DNA from: DAOMFB01 sp963721385
Lineage (GTDB): Bacteria; Acidobacteriota; Thermoanaerobaculia; UBA5066
Assembly: GCA_963721385.1 (NCBI GenBank)
Contig: CAVRJB010000019.1
Location: 186,001-250,000 of the forward strand
DNA length: 64,000 nucleotides
Reading direction: 5' to 3'
Positions 57,392 to 64,000 of the stretch are shown here, one piece after another; positions within the stretch are counted from its first letter, which is position 1; every line of letters begins with the position of its first letter. Position numbers and translations under genes: made by a program. The notes under the pieces were generated by a model. That model was given only the letters and a program-made list of their open reading frames with translations, was not told the DNA's origin and ran no database searches.

Positions 57392-58516
57392 ATGGAACAC
57401 GTCGCGCGCACGCACCCCTCGATCCTCGTCTTCGCGTCGTCGGCGGGGTGAGCGTGCAAGCTGGGTCAGGCTGACCTTTCGAGGCTCCTATCGGGATTGC
57501 CGCGGGTTGCCGACCCGCGCGCTCTCGTCGGCTACGACTCGTCCGACGACGCGGCCGTCTTCCGCCTCGGGGCGGAGGACGACCCCGACGCCGAGACGAT
57601 CGTCTCGACGATGGACTTCTTCACGCCCATCGTCGACTCGCCTTTCGACTTCGGGCGGATCGCCGCGGCGAATGCTCTCTCCGACATCTGGGCGATGGGA
57701 GCCGAGCCGCTCTTCGCGCTGAACATCGTCGGCTTCCCGTCGAAGGCGCTCCCGATGGAGGTCCTGGGCGAGATCCTCCGCGGCGGCGCCGCCGTCGCCG
57801 CGGAGGCCGGCATGCCGGTGCTCGGCGGCCACTCGACCGACTTCGACGTCCCGGTCTACGGCATGGCCGTGACGGGGCGGGCGAAGGCGTCCGAGATCCG
57901 GCGAAACGTCGGGGCGAAGGAGGGCGACGCCCTCGTCCTGACGAAAGCGATCGGCACCGGGATCCTGACGGCGGCCCTCCGCGCGACGGTCCTCGCCGGG
58001 CCGGTGAAGAGGCTTCTCACGAAACCGGACGCGCCGGAACCCGGGGAGGAAGCCGCGGCCGTCGCCTCGATGACGCGCCTGAACCGCGACGCCTCGCACG
58101 CGGCGGCTCGCTTCGCCGTCTCCGCCGGCACCGACGTGACGGGCTACGGGCTGCTCGGACACCTCTGCGAGATGCTCGAGGGATCGGGGGTCGGCGCCGA
58201 GGTCGAGGTCCGGGCGGTGCCCCTCTTGCCCGGCGCGCGGCGTCTCGCCGCGGCGGGCGCCGCGCCCAAGGGCTCGCGCACGAATCTCGAGACGAGCCGG
58301 CCCCGGGTCGACGCGGCGGAGGGCGTGTCGGAGACGGACCTGCTGCTGCTCGCGGACGCACAGACGTCGGGCGGGCTTCTCCTTTCCGTGAGAGAGTCGG
58401 AGGCGGCGGCGCTCGTCGCGGCCCTGAAGAGTGCGGGAGACGCGGCTGCTGCCCGGATCGGCAGAATCCTGCCGGGGCGGGACGGCGGGTCCGGCCGGAT
58501 CCGGGTCTTGCCGTGA
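57392..58516 (+). CDS. selD: selenide, water dikinase (SelD), selenoprotein with in-frame UGA
   Basis: It makes selenophosphate from selenide and ATP for selenocysteine and selenouridine synthesis. From the ATG at 57392 the frame meets TGA at codon 20, exactly at the SelD catalytic position, giving G-Sec-A-C-K followed by LGQADLSRLLSGLP. Beyond it lie TMDFFTPIVDSPFDFGRIAA, ANALSDIWAMGA, GGHSTDFDVPVYGMAVTG, TDVTGYGLLGH and DAQTSGGLL, all typical. Length 374 aa counting the Sec. Without reading through, only an N-terminally cut protein from a TTG at 57497 could be called. A hairpin follows the UGA. Confidence 0.85.
57449..57451 (+). other. UGA selenocysteine codon of selD (Sec20)
   Basis: The TGA lies in frame between GCG-GGG and GCG-TGC-AAG, at the site that is Cys or Sec in all active SelD proteins. 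Confidence 0.8.
57464..57476 (+). promoter_or_regulatory. SECIS-like hairpin after the selD UGA
   Basis: GGTCA-GGC-TGACC forms a 5-base stem with a G-starting loop, 12 bases after the UGA, in the place where bacterial SECIS hairpins recruit SelB. The stem is short. Confidence 0.5.
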
Positions 58517-58527
58517 AGGAGGACGCG

Positions 58528-58845
58528 ATGGCCGAGAAAGACGAAAAGGTCGACAAGCACCAACCGGACGAGAACTGGGTTGCGCTCGAAGGCGTCCCGA
58601 ACGAGACGGAAGCCGCCATTCTCGCCGGCTTCCTGGAGAGCGAGGGGATCCCCGCCCGCGTCGTGGACCGGAGCTTCCACCTGACCCCGATGCCGGAGGA
58701 CGAAGACCTGTCGCCCATCGCCGTCGCGGTGCCGAAGGACCGCTTCGCCGAGGCCGAGCAGCTCCTCGCGTCCCGCGAGGCGGCAGGCGCCGGGCCGGAG
58801 CCCGGGGACGACGACGGCCCCGGCGGCCCCGAGAGCGTTGGTTAG
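58528..58845 (+). CDS. DUF2007-like small protein, 105 aa
   Basis: A short protein whose centre (VALEGVPNETEAAILAGFLE, SEGIPARVVDRSF, AVAVPKDRFAEAEQLLAS) has the beta-alpha-beta pattern of DUF2007 signal-transducing-like proteins. The C-terminus is Gly/Pro/Asp-rich. AAGGAGGA lies just before the ATG. It sits 11 bases after selD and 26 before a kinase gene and may be co-transcribed with either. Confidence 0.65.
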   Translation: MAEKDEKVDKHQPDENWVALEGVPNETEAAILAGFLESEGIPARVVDRSFHLTPMPEDEDLSPIAVAVPKDRFAEAEQLLASREAAGAGPEPGDDDGPGGPESVG

Positions 58846-58871
58846 AATCGCGACGAGGGCCCGCGCGACGC

Positions 58872-60839
58872 ATGACACCGGAACGAATCGGACGCTATGA
58901 GATTCTGCGTCCCCTGGGGAAGGGAGCGATGGGCGTCGTCTATCTCGCGCGCGATCCCCAGATCGAGCGCGAGCTCGCCCTGAAGACGATCCGGTTCGAG
59001 GAGGGCGACCGGAGCTTCAATCCCGACGAGGCGAAAGCGCGGTTTCTGAAAGAAGCCCGCATCTCGGGGCGCCTCCAGCACCCGCACATCGTCACCGTCT
59101 TCGACGTCGGCGAGGACGGCGGAATGCTCTTCCTCGCCATGGAGCTGGTCCAGGGCGGGAGCCTCTCGCAGCGGCTCGCCGAGCCCGATTCCCTCTCCAT
59201 CTTCGACCGCGTCCGGATCGTGGCCGAGGTGGCCGAGGCGCTCGGCCACGCGCACGAGCGCGGCGTCCTGCATCGCGACGTCAAGCCCGCGAACATCCTC
59301 CTGTCGCCGGAGGGTTCGGCGAAGGTGACCGACTTCGGCATCGGCAAGCTCCTGACCGGCGACACCGAGCTGACCTCCACCGGGCAGATGGTCGGGTCGC
59401 CTGCCTACATGTCGCCCGAGCAGATCAAGGGCGAGAAGCTCGACGCGCGGACCGACATCTTCTCCCTCGGCGTCGTCCTCTATCAGGCGCTCACCCTCCG
59501 GAAGCCGTTTCCGGCCGACACGCTGACGACGCTGGTCTACCAGATCCTCCACGAAGAGCCCGCCGACCCGTCGCTCTCTCGGGCGGACCTGCCGGCCGAG
59601 CTCTCGCCCATCGTCCGGAAGTGCCTCGAGAAGAACCGCGACCGCCGGTACGCCACGGCCTCCGAGCTCGCGGCCGCGCTTCGCACCGTCCTCGGCGAGA
59701 GCCCTCTGCTGTCGACGGCCGGCATCACGGCGAGCCGGATGCGCACCGTGAAGTCGGGAGCGGCCGTTCCCGAGGTCGAACCCTCCGCGCCGACCGTCGC
59801 CACGGCGAGTCCCTCCATCCCGCCGCCCGCACCGACGGAATCCGAGTCCCCGACGATCACGACGGGTCGCCGGATGGGCGAGATCGCGAAAAAGGCGGAG
59901 GCGCAGGCGGGCCGGAAGAGATCGCCGGCGCCTCTCGCCATCGGAGCCGTTCTGCTGGCCGTTCTCGCGTTCGGGACCGTTCTCGTCAAGAGGAAAGGTT
60001 CCTCGTCCTCGGCCGGGGAGAAGCCTGCGGAGCCGACCGCCGCCGCTCCCGCGTCCGTGCCGCCGCCGCCCGCAGTTTCGATCCCGACCGCCGTCCTCCC
60101 CGTTTCCGCGACCGGGGCTCCGACGGCCCCCCCGATCGCTGCTGCGCCGGCGACTGTCGCAGCGCCGGTGAAGAAGACGCCGAAGGCGAAGCCGCTGCCG
60201 ACGTCCGCCTCGGCCGCCGCGATGGCGGCCGCCCGGCCCGTCTCCTCCGCGGCGGTGATGCCCGCGACGCCGACGCCGCGCGCGGACCTCGTCCTGACCT
60301 CGCGGCGCCTCGTGAAGGTGAACGTCTCCCCGAGCCAGGCCCGTGTCTTCCTCGACGGGAGGTACATCGGCATCTCCGACGACTGGGACGACGCGGGGGG
60401 CGGAACGCTTCTCAGCTTTCCGTTCGAGGGGAACCACCGGCTCCGGATGGTCTATCCCGGCTTCCGGGACCTGAACGTGGACGTCCAGATCCTCCGGAAC
60501 GCCACCGAGGACAAGGTGGAGATCGAGCGCGACCTGGAGAAGGGGGCTCCCGAGGGGCCGCTCGGGCCTCCGGGGAAGTTTCGCCGGCCGAACTACCGGA
60601 CGGTGCGCGGCGCCATTTTCGTGGTAGACCCTCCGGACGCCGTCGTCAGCGTGGACGGCAAGGACCTCGGTCCCGCGTCGAACTGGGTCGCCGAGGAGCT
60701 CGTCCTTGACGCCCCGGCGGTCCACGAGGTGACGCTCTCGGCTCCGGGCCGCGAGCCGCTGACGATCCGCCTCCTCGTCGCGAACACCGCTGGCGAGTTT
60801 CAGGCCAAGATCAAAGAGAAGCTCAAGAAGCTGAACTGA
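58872..60839 (+). CDS. transmembrane Ser/Thr protein kinase with PEGA-like C-terminal domains
   Basis: This is an intact 655-aa protein. The kinase domain (about 6-270) has GKGAMGVVYLARD, LALKTI, HRDVKPANILL, DFGIGKL and MSPEQIKGE. An Ala/Pro/Ser-rich stretch holds one membrane helix near 355-375 (APLAIGAVLLAVLAFGTVLV). The outer part has PEGA-like repeats (VKVNVSPSQARVFLDGRYIG, GAIFVVDPPDAVVSVDGKDL). It ends KEKLKKLN. Signalling from the cell surface is expected. An 8-codon copy of its 3' end recurs 60 bases downstream. Confidence 0.88.
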   Translation: MTPERIGRYEILRPLGKGAMGVVYLARDPQIERELALKTIRFEEGDRSFNPDEAKARFLKEARISGRLQHPHIVTVFDVGEDGGMLFLAMELVQGGSLSQRLAEPDSLSIFDRVRIVAEVAEALGHAHERGVLHRDVKPANILLSPEGSAKVTDFGIGKLLTGDTELTSTGQMVGSPAYMSPEQIKGEKLDARTDIFSLGVVLYQALTLRKPFPADTLTTLVYQILHEEPADPSLSRADLPAELSPIVRKCLEKNRDRRYATASELAAALRTVLGESPLLSTAGITASRMRTVKSGAAVPEVEPSAPTVATASPSIPPPAPTESESPTITTGRRMGEIAKKAEAQAGRKRSPAPLAIGAVLLAVLAFGTVLVKRKGSSSSAGEKPAEPTAAAPASVPPPPAVSIPTAVLPVSATGAPTAPPIAAAPATVAAPVKKTPKAKPLPTSASAAAMAAARPVSSAAVMPATPTPRADLVLTSRRLVKVNVSPSQARVFLDGRYIGISDDWDDAGGGTLLSFPFEGNHRLRMVYPGFRDLNVDVQILRNATEDKVEIERDLEKGAPEGPLGPPGKFRRPNYRTVRGAIFVVDPPDAVVSVDGKDLGPASNWVAEELVLDAPAVHEVTLSAPGREPLTIRLLVANTAGEFQAKIKEKLKKLN

Positions 60840-60866
60840 CCCTTGGTGCTGCGTGAGGCCGGGGGT

Positions 60867-60894
60867 CCGGGGGCGTGCGCAGCCAAGCCCCCGG
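60867..60894 (+). terminator. GC-rich hairpin after the PEGA kinase gene
   Basis: CCGGGGGC (60867-60874) and GCCCCCGG (60887-60894) form a perfect 8-base stem with a 12-base loop, between the kinase stop and the repeated 3'-end motif. No T-run follows, so it may act with another factor. Confidence 0.4.
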
Positions 60895-60899
60895 CGAGC

Positions 60900-60923
60900 G
60901 AGAAGCTGAAGAAACTGAACTGA
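60900..60923 (+). repeat. second copy of the kinase 3' end (EKLKKLN stop)
   Basis: The 24 bases match 60816-60839 except two silent changes (CTC to CTG, AAG to AAA), including the TGA. It lies outside the gene, and its TGA abuts the stop of the cNMP-binding gene. Confidence 0.65.
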
Positions 60924-61853
60924 TCAAATCGGGCCGGAGAGGATGCGGAAACCGGCCGTTTTCCGCAGCGCCTGCTCGAGCCGCCGGGCGAGGACGACGG
61001 CGATGCCGGCGAGGAGCGGCGCCCCCTGCGGGTCGCCCGTCTCCATCAGGCGGCGGAAGACGTCGCGCGAAAGGACGTAGACGGTGGCGGGGCCGTTGTG
61101 CGCGTGGAGGTCGGCCGACCGCGGCGCGTCGTCGACGAGCGACATCTCGCCCGCAATCTCGCCGGGTCGGAGGATCGCGAGCGCTTCCTCTCCCGCGCCC
61201 GGGATCTCGACCGAGACCCGCAGCCGTCCCTCCGCCACGAGGAAGGCCTCCTCGCCGCGCGTCCCGGCCGCCGTGAGCGTCGCGCCGGGAAGGAGCGTCC
61301 GCGCGACGAGGCCGAGCGCCGGGAGGATCACCGGATCGAGGCCGGCCGCGTCGAAAAGCGCCCCCGCGTGCTCCGGGTCGACCGGGTGCTCCTCGGTGGG
61401 CGCCGCGGCGTTCCGGCCCGCCCGGAGCCCGCCACCCGCCGGGGGAGCCTCGAAGAAGCGCGAAAGGGAGGCGATCGCCTCGCGGAGAGAGGCGGTGAGG
61501 CTCGCGAGAGCGACCCGCCGGAACGCGCACCCCGCCCCTCCCGTGTCGAAGAGCAGCTCTCGGGCCTCGCCGGACGGGAGGGCGAACCCGGCGGCGCCTG
61601 CGGCCGGGACGGCGCGGCAGACCCCCTCGCCGCCGCCGACGGCGTGCCGGAGGTCGAAGACGAAGGGACTGGGAATGTCGCCGACCAGGTGGGGGCCGAA
61701 CGGGGTTTCGGCGAATAGGCGGGCCAGGCCGCCCGTGAGGAGATGGACCTCCCGCCGCGCGACGCCCGAATCGAGAAGCGCTTCGCGGCCGTCGAAGGTC
61801 CGGGACCTGCGTCCCGCGGCCAGGGTGGCGATGTCGTCCTGCGGAGGACTCAT
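60924..61853 (-). CDS. cyclic-nucleotide-binding (Crp/Fnr-like sensor) domain protein
   Basis: This 309-aa protein has two regions of cNMP-binding fold. The clear one is C-terminal (about 180-300: LLPGATLTAAGTRGEEAFLV, RPGEIAGEMSLVDDAPRSAD); the phosphate-binding cassette GEMSLVDDAPRSAD resembles GE-x-A-L...R-x-A. The N-terminal half is a diverged copy. No helix-turn-helix is seen, so it probably senses rather than binds DNA. It is divergent from gcvT across 72 bases. It is not established which ligand it binds. Confidence 0.75.
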   Translation of the reverse strand: MSPPQDDIATLAAGRRSRTFDGREALLDSGVARREVHLLTGGLARLFAETPFGPHLVGDIPSPFVFDLRHAVGGGEGVCRAVPAAGAAGFALPSGEARELLFDTGGAGCAFRRVALASLTASLREAIASLSRFFEAPPAGGGLRAGRNAAAPTEEHPVDPEHAGALFDAAGLDPVILPALGLVARTLLPGATLTAAGTRGEEAFLVAEGRLRVSVEIPGAGEEALAILRPGEIAGEMSLVDDAPRSADLHAHNGPATVYVLSRDVFRRLMETGDPQGAPLLAGIAVVLARRLEQALRKTAGFRILSGPI

Positions 61854-61925
61854 GGTCGGCGGCGATTATCGCCGGCGCGGTTGACGAATGAGGGGCGGGC
61901 GTCCTATCGTCCCCTCGCTTTCAGA

Positions 61926-63044
61926 ATGGGTGCAACCGGCTCCTCCTCGCCGCTCAAGCGGACGCCGCTTTACGAAGCCCACAAGGCTCTCGGCGGGAAG
62001 ATCGTCGAGTTCGGCGGGTGGGAGATGCCGGTCGAGTACTCCGGACTCGCCGACGAGCACCGCGCGGTGCGCGAGCGGGCCGGCCTCTTCGACGTCTCGC
62101 ACATGGGCGAGATCCGCGTGAAGGGCCCGGCGGCGCTCGCGACGGTCCAGAAGCTCACGTGCAACGACGCCTCGACGCTCGTGGACGGACAAGCGCACTA
62201 CACGGCCTTCCTGACGGAGCGCGGGACGTTCGTGGACGACCTCCTGACGTACCGCCTCGCCGCGGACGACTATCTCCTCGTCGTCAATGCCGCCAACACC
62301 CCGAAGGACGTGGCCTGGGCCCAGCGGGCCCGGGGGCCCGGCGTCTCGATCGAGGACGAGTCGCCGATCTGGGCGCAGCTCTCGCTGCAGGGTCCCCGCG
62401 CCATTGAGATTCTCCGGCCGCTGACCGAAGTTGCCCTCGCGACCATGGGGTACTACCGCTTCTCGACGGGAAAGGTCTGCGGCGCGCCGGCGATCGTCTC
62501 GCGGACCGGCTACACGGGCGAGGACGGCTTCGAGGTCTACGTCCACCCGGAGGCGGCGCGGCGGATCTGGGACGCGATCCTCGAGTCCGGACGCCCGTTC
62601 GGGATCCTGCCGACCGGCCTCGGCGCGCGCGACACGCTCCGCCTCGAGGCGAAGATGGCGCTCTACGGCAACGACATCGACGACGCGACGACGCCCTGGG
62701 AAGCCGACCTGGGCTGGATCGTGAAAATGAAGAAGGGCGACTTCAACGGCCGCGCGGCCCTCGAAGCCCAGAAGGCGGCCGGCGTCCCGCGGAAGCTCGT
62801 CGGCTTCGAGGTGACGGGCCGCGGCATCGCGCGCCACGGCCACCCGCTCACGGTCGACGCCACCGGCAAGCCGGGGATCGTCACGTCGGGAACGCAGACG
62901 CCGACGCTCGGCAAGGCGATCGGCCTCGGCTACCTGCCGGCGGAGTCGGCGGAGCCGGGCACGGCGCTCACGATCGACGTCAGGGGCCGCGCCGTTCCGG
63001 CCGTCGTCGTGCCGACGCCGTTCTACAAGAGGAAGAAAGCGTAG
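61926..63044 (+). CDS. gcvT: glycine cleavage system T protein (aminomethyltransferase)
   Basis: A 372-aa enzyme that moves the methylene group from the H-protein arm to tetrahydrofolate and releases ammonia. The family pattern is clear: TPLYEAHKALGGKIVEFGGW, MPVEYSGLADEHRAVR, FDVSHMGEIRVKGPAA, YTGEDGFEVYV, GLGARDTLRLEA, and the late SGTQTPTLGKAIGLGY. The ATG at 61926 matches the usual start. It is the first gene of gcvT-gcvH-gcvPA. No riboswitch-like structure is apparent in the short leader. Confidence 0.93.
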   Translation: MGATGSSSPLKRTPLYEAHKALGGKIVEFGGWEMPVEYSGLADEHRAVRERAGLFDVSHMGEIRVKGPAALATVQKLTCNDASTLVDGQAHYTAFLTERGTFVDDLLTYRLAADDYLLVVNAANTPKDVAWAQRARGPGVSIEDESPIWAQLSLQGPRAIEILRPLTEVALATMGYYRFSTGKVCGAPAIVSRTGYTGEDGFEVYVHPEAARRIWDAILESGRPFGILPTGLGARDTLRLEAKMALYGNDIDDATTPWEADLGWIVKMKKGDFNGRAALEAQKAAGVPRKLVGFEVTGRGIARHGHPLTVDATGKPGIVTSGTQTPTLGKAIGLGYLPAESAEPGTALTIDVRGRAVPAVVVPTPFYKRKKA

Positions 63045-63061
63045 GGATTCAGGAGAAGCCC

Positions 63062-63457
63062 ATGACCCAGTATCCGGACGACCGCCGCTATTCCAGGAGC
63101 CACGAGTGGGTGAAGCTCGACGGGGACGTCGCGACCGTCGGCATCACCGACCACGCGCAGAAGGAGCTCGGCGAGGTCGTCTTCGTGGACCTGCCGGAGG
63201 TGGGCGAACTCTTCGACGCGGGGCAGGAGATCGGCACGATCGAGTCGGTCAAGGCCGTCTCGGAGCTCTTCGTGCCGGTGGCGGGCGAAGTCGTGGAGAT
63301 CAACAAGGTCCTCGCGGACGAGCCCGGCGCCGTGAACGAGGACCCGCACGGGGACGGCTGGATCGTGAAGGTGAAAGTCTCCTCCGACCTCGACAAGAGC
63401 CTCCTGAACGCCCTCGACTACGAGAAGTTCATCGAGGAAGAGTCCAAGAAGGCCTGA
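63062..63457 (+). CDS. gcvH: glycine cleavage system H protein
   Basis: This 131-aa lipoyl carrier shuttles the aminomethyl group between P, T and L proteins. The lipoylated Lys lies in IESVKAVSELF, and HEWVKLDGDVATVGITDHAQ and ELGEVVFVDLPEVG fit the fold. It follows gcvT by 17 bases with an AGGAG site before the ATG. Confidence 0.95.
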   Translation: MTQYPDDRRYSRSHEWVKLDGDVATVGITDHAQKELGEVVFVDLPEVGELFDAGQEIGTIESVKAVSELFVPVAGEVVEINKVLADEPGAVNEDPHGDGWIVKVKVSSDLDKSLLNALDYEKFIEEESKKA

Positions 63458-63563
63458 CGCTCTTTCGGGGAGCTCCCGCCCCGTACCCAGCCGACCGCCA
63501 TCCCGACGGGCGCGACGCCCCTCCGGCCGAGGGCGCCTGCGCCCGCCCGAAAGGTTGCCGCCC

Positions 63564-64000
63564 ATGCGCTACATCCCGCACAGCCCCGACGAGCAGGCGG
63601 CTCTTCTGGCCGCGGTCGGCGTCCGCTCGGTCGACGAGCTCTTCGCCACGGTGCCGCGCGACGTTCTCCAGACGTTTCCGCTCGACCTGCCGCCCCCGGC
63701 CTCGGAGATCGAGGTGCGGCGCGCGATGGGTCAGATGGCGGCGAAGAACGCGAACCTCTCCGAGTGGACGTCGCTCCTCGGGGGCGGCCTCTACGCGCAC
63801 CACTCGCCGGCCTTCGTTTCGCAGCTCCTGACACGGGGCGAGTTCCTGACCGCCTACACACCCTACCAGCCCGAGGTCTCGCAGGGGACGCTGACGGCCA
63901 TCTGGGAGTTCCAGTCCCACGTCGCGCTCCTGACCGGCATGGACATCGCGAACGCCTCCATGTACGAGGGCGCCTCGGCCTTCGTCGAGGCCGTCCTGAT
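63564..64000 (+). CDS. gcvPA: glycine dehydrogenase (decarboxylating) subunit 1, 5' part
   Basis: The first 145 residues of the split P protein (MRYIPHSPDEQAALLAAVGV, FLTAYTPYQPEVSQGTLTAI, EFQSHVALLTGMDIANASMY). The pyridoxal-phosphate Lys lies in subunit 2, not here. The gene runs past the window end. The 106 bases after gcvH show no other gene. Confidence 0.92.
   Translation, partial: MRYIPHSPDEQAALLAAVGVRSVDELFATVPRDVLQTFPLDLPPPASEIEVRRAMGQMAAKNANLSEWTSLLGGGLYAHHSPAFVSQLLTRGEFLTAYTPYQPEVSQGTLTAIWEFQSHVALLTGMDIANASMYEGASAFVEAVL

Noticed and set aside
61854..61925. Glycine riboswitch before gcvT
   Set aside because: The spacer is only 72 bases and no tandem aptamer features are visible.

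Overview
The window is high-GC DNA, probably from an Acidobacteriota-like bacterium (Thermoanaerobaculia or a relative; inference). The signs are Ser/Thr kinases with TolB/WD40-like propellers, a carboxypeptidase-regulatory-domain TonB receptor, secreted BNR/sortilin-type proteins, and SLH-like segments inside an Rhs-like protein. No rRNA or CRISPR was seen. There is one tRNA (Ala-CGC).

Layout. 1-10.8 kb is mostly housekeeping: topoisomerase subunit B 3' end, a small 4Fe-4S protein, a DUF4912-GH57 glucan enzyme, a SpoU methyltransferase, an M23 peptidase, a NicO-like transporter, an M43 metalloprotease, a sigma-54 activator and a MeaB/methylmalonyl-CoA epimerase fusion. 10.8-21.6 kb is an accessory, visibly AT-richer region. 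It holds a BNR protein, a huge Rhs-like polymorphic toxin with its immunity gene, a degenerate RAYT-type element with 14-bp inverted ends, an orphan toxin tail with a SUKH immunity gene, and a divergent sigma-like regulator. 21.5-28.8 kb returns to metabolism: aroF, carA, a LolC/E-like permease, deoC and an aldehyde dehydrogenase (ALDH). 28.8-39.4 kb is a segment bounded by two copies of the ALDH 3' end. It holds a translationally coupled winged-helix/FHA regulator, Ser/Thr kinase and TonB receptor, plus a lipoprotein and a BNR-repeat protein that shares its C-terminal domain. 39.5-50.3 kb holds a nucleotidyltransferase, a Lon-like protease/UspA/4Fe-4S operon, a kinase-propeller, a DUF2911-TPR protein, a catalytically truncated ALDH and a HAD hydrolase. 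50.3-64 kb holds a kinase with a degenerate receiver, a PKD protein with a CuA-like copper motif, a nucleotide-sugar epimerase/reductase, a hemerythrin, an RRM protein, tRNA-Ala, a YihY protein, a selenoprotein SelD (in-frame UGA), a PEGA kinase, a cNMP-binding protein and the gcvT-gcvH-gcvPA glycine cleavage operon, which runs off the end.

Sequence quality matters here. Many genes, including ordinary metabolic ones such as deoC, carry isolated one-base frameshifts, several in homopolymers. I read these mainly as sequence error and annotate the genes across the shifts. The most interesting observations are the UGA-encoded SelD, the Rhs toxin/immunity/orphan-module cluster with its RAYT insertion, the ALDH-3'-end repeats bounding the signalling/TonB segment, and the CuA-type site in a PKD protein.
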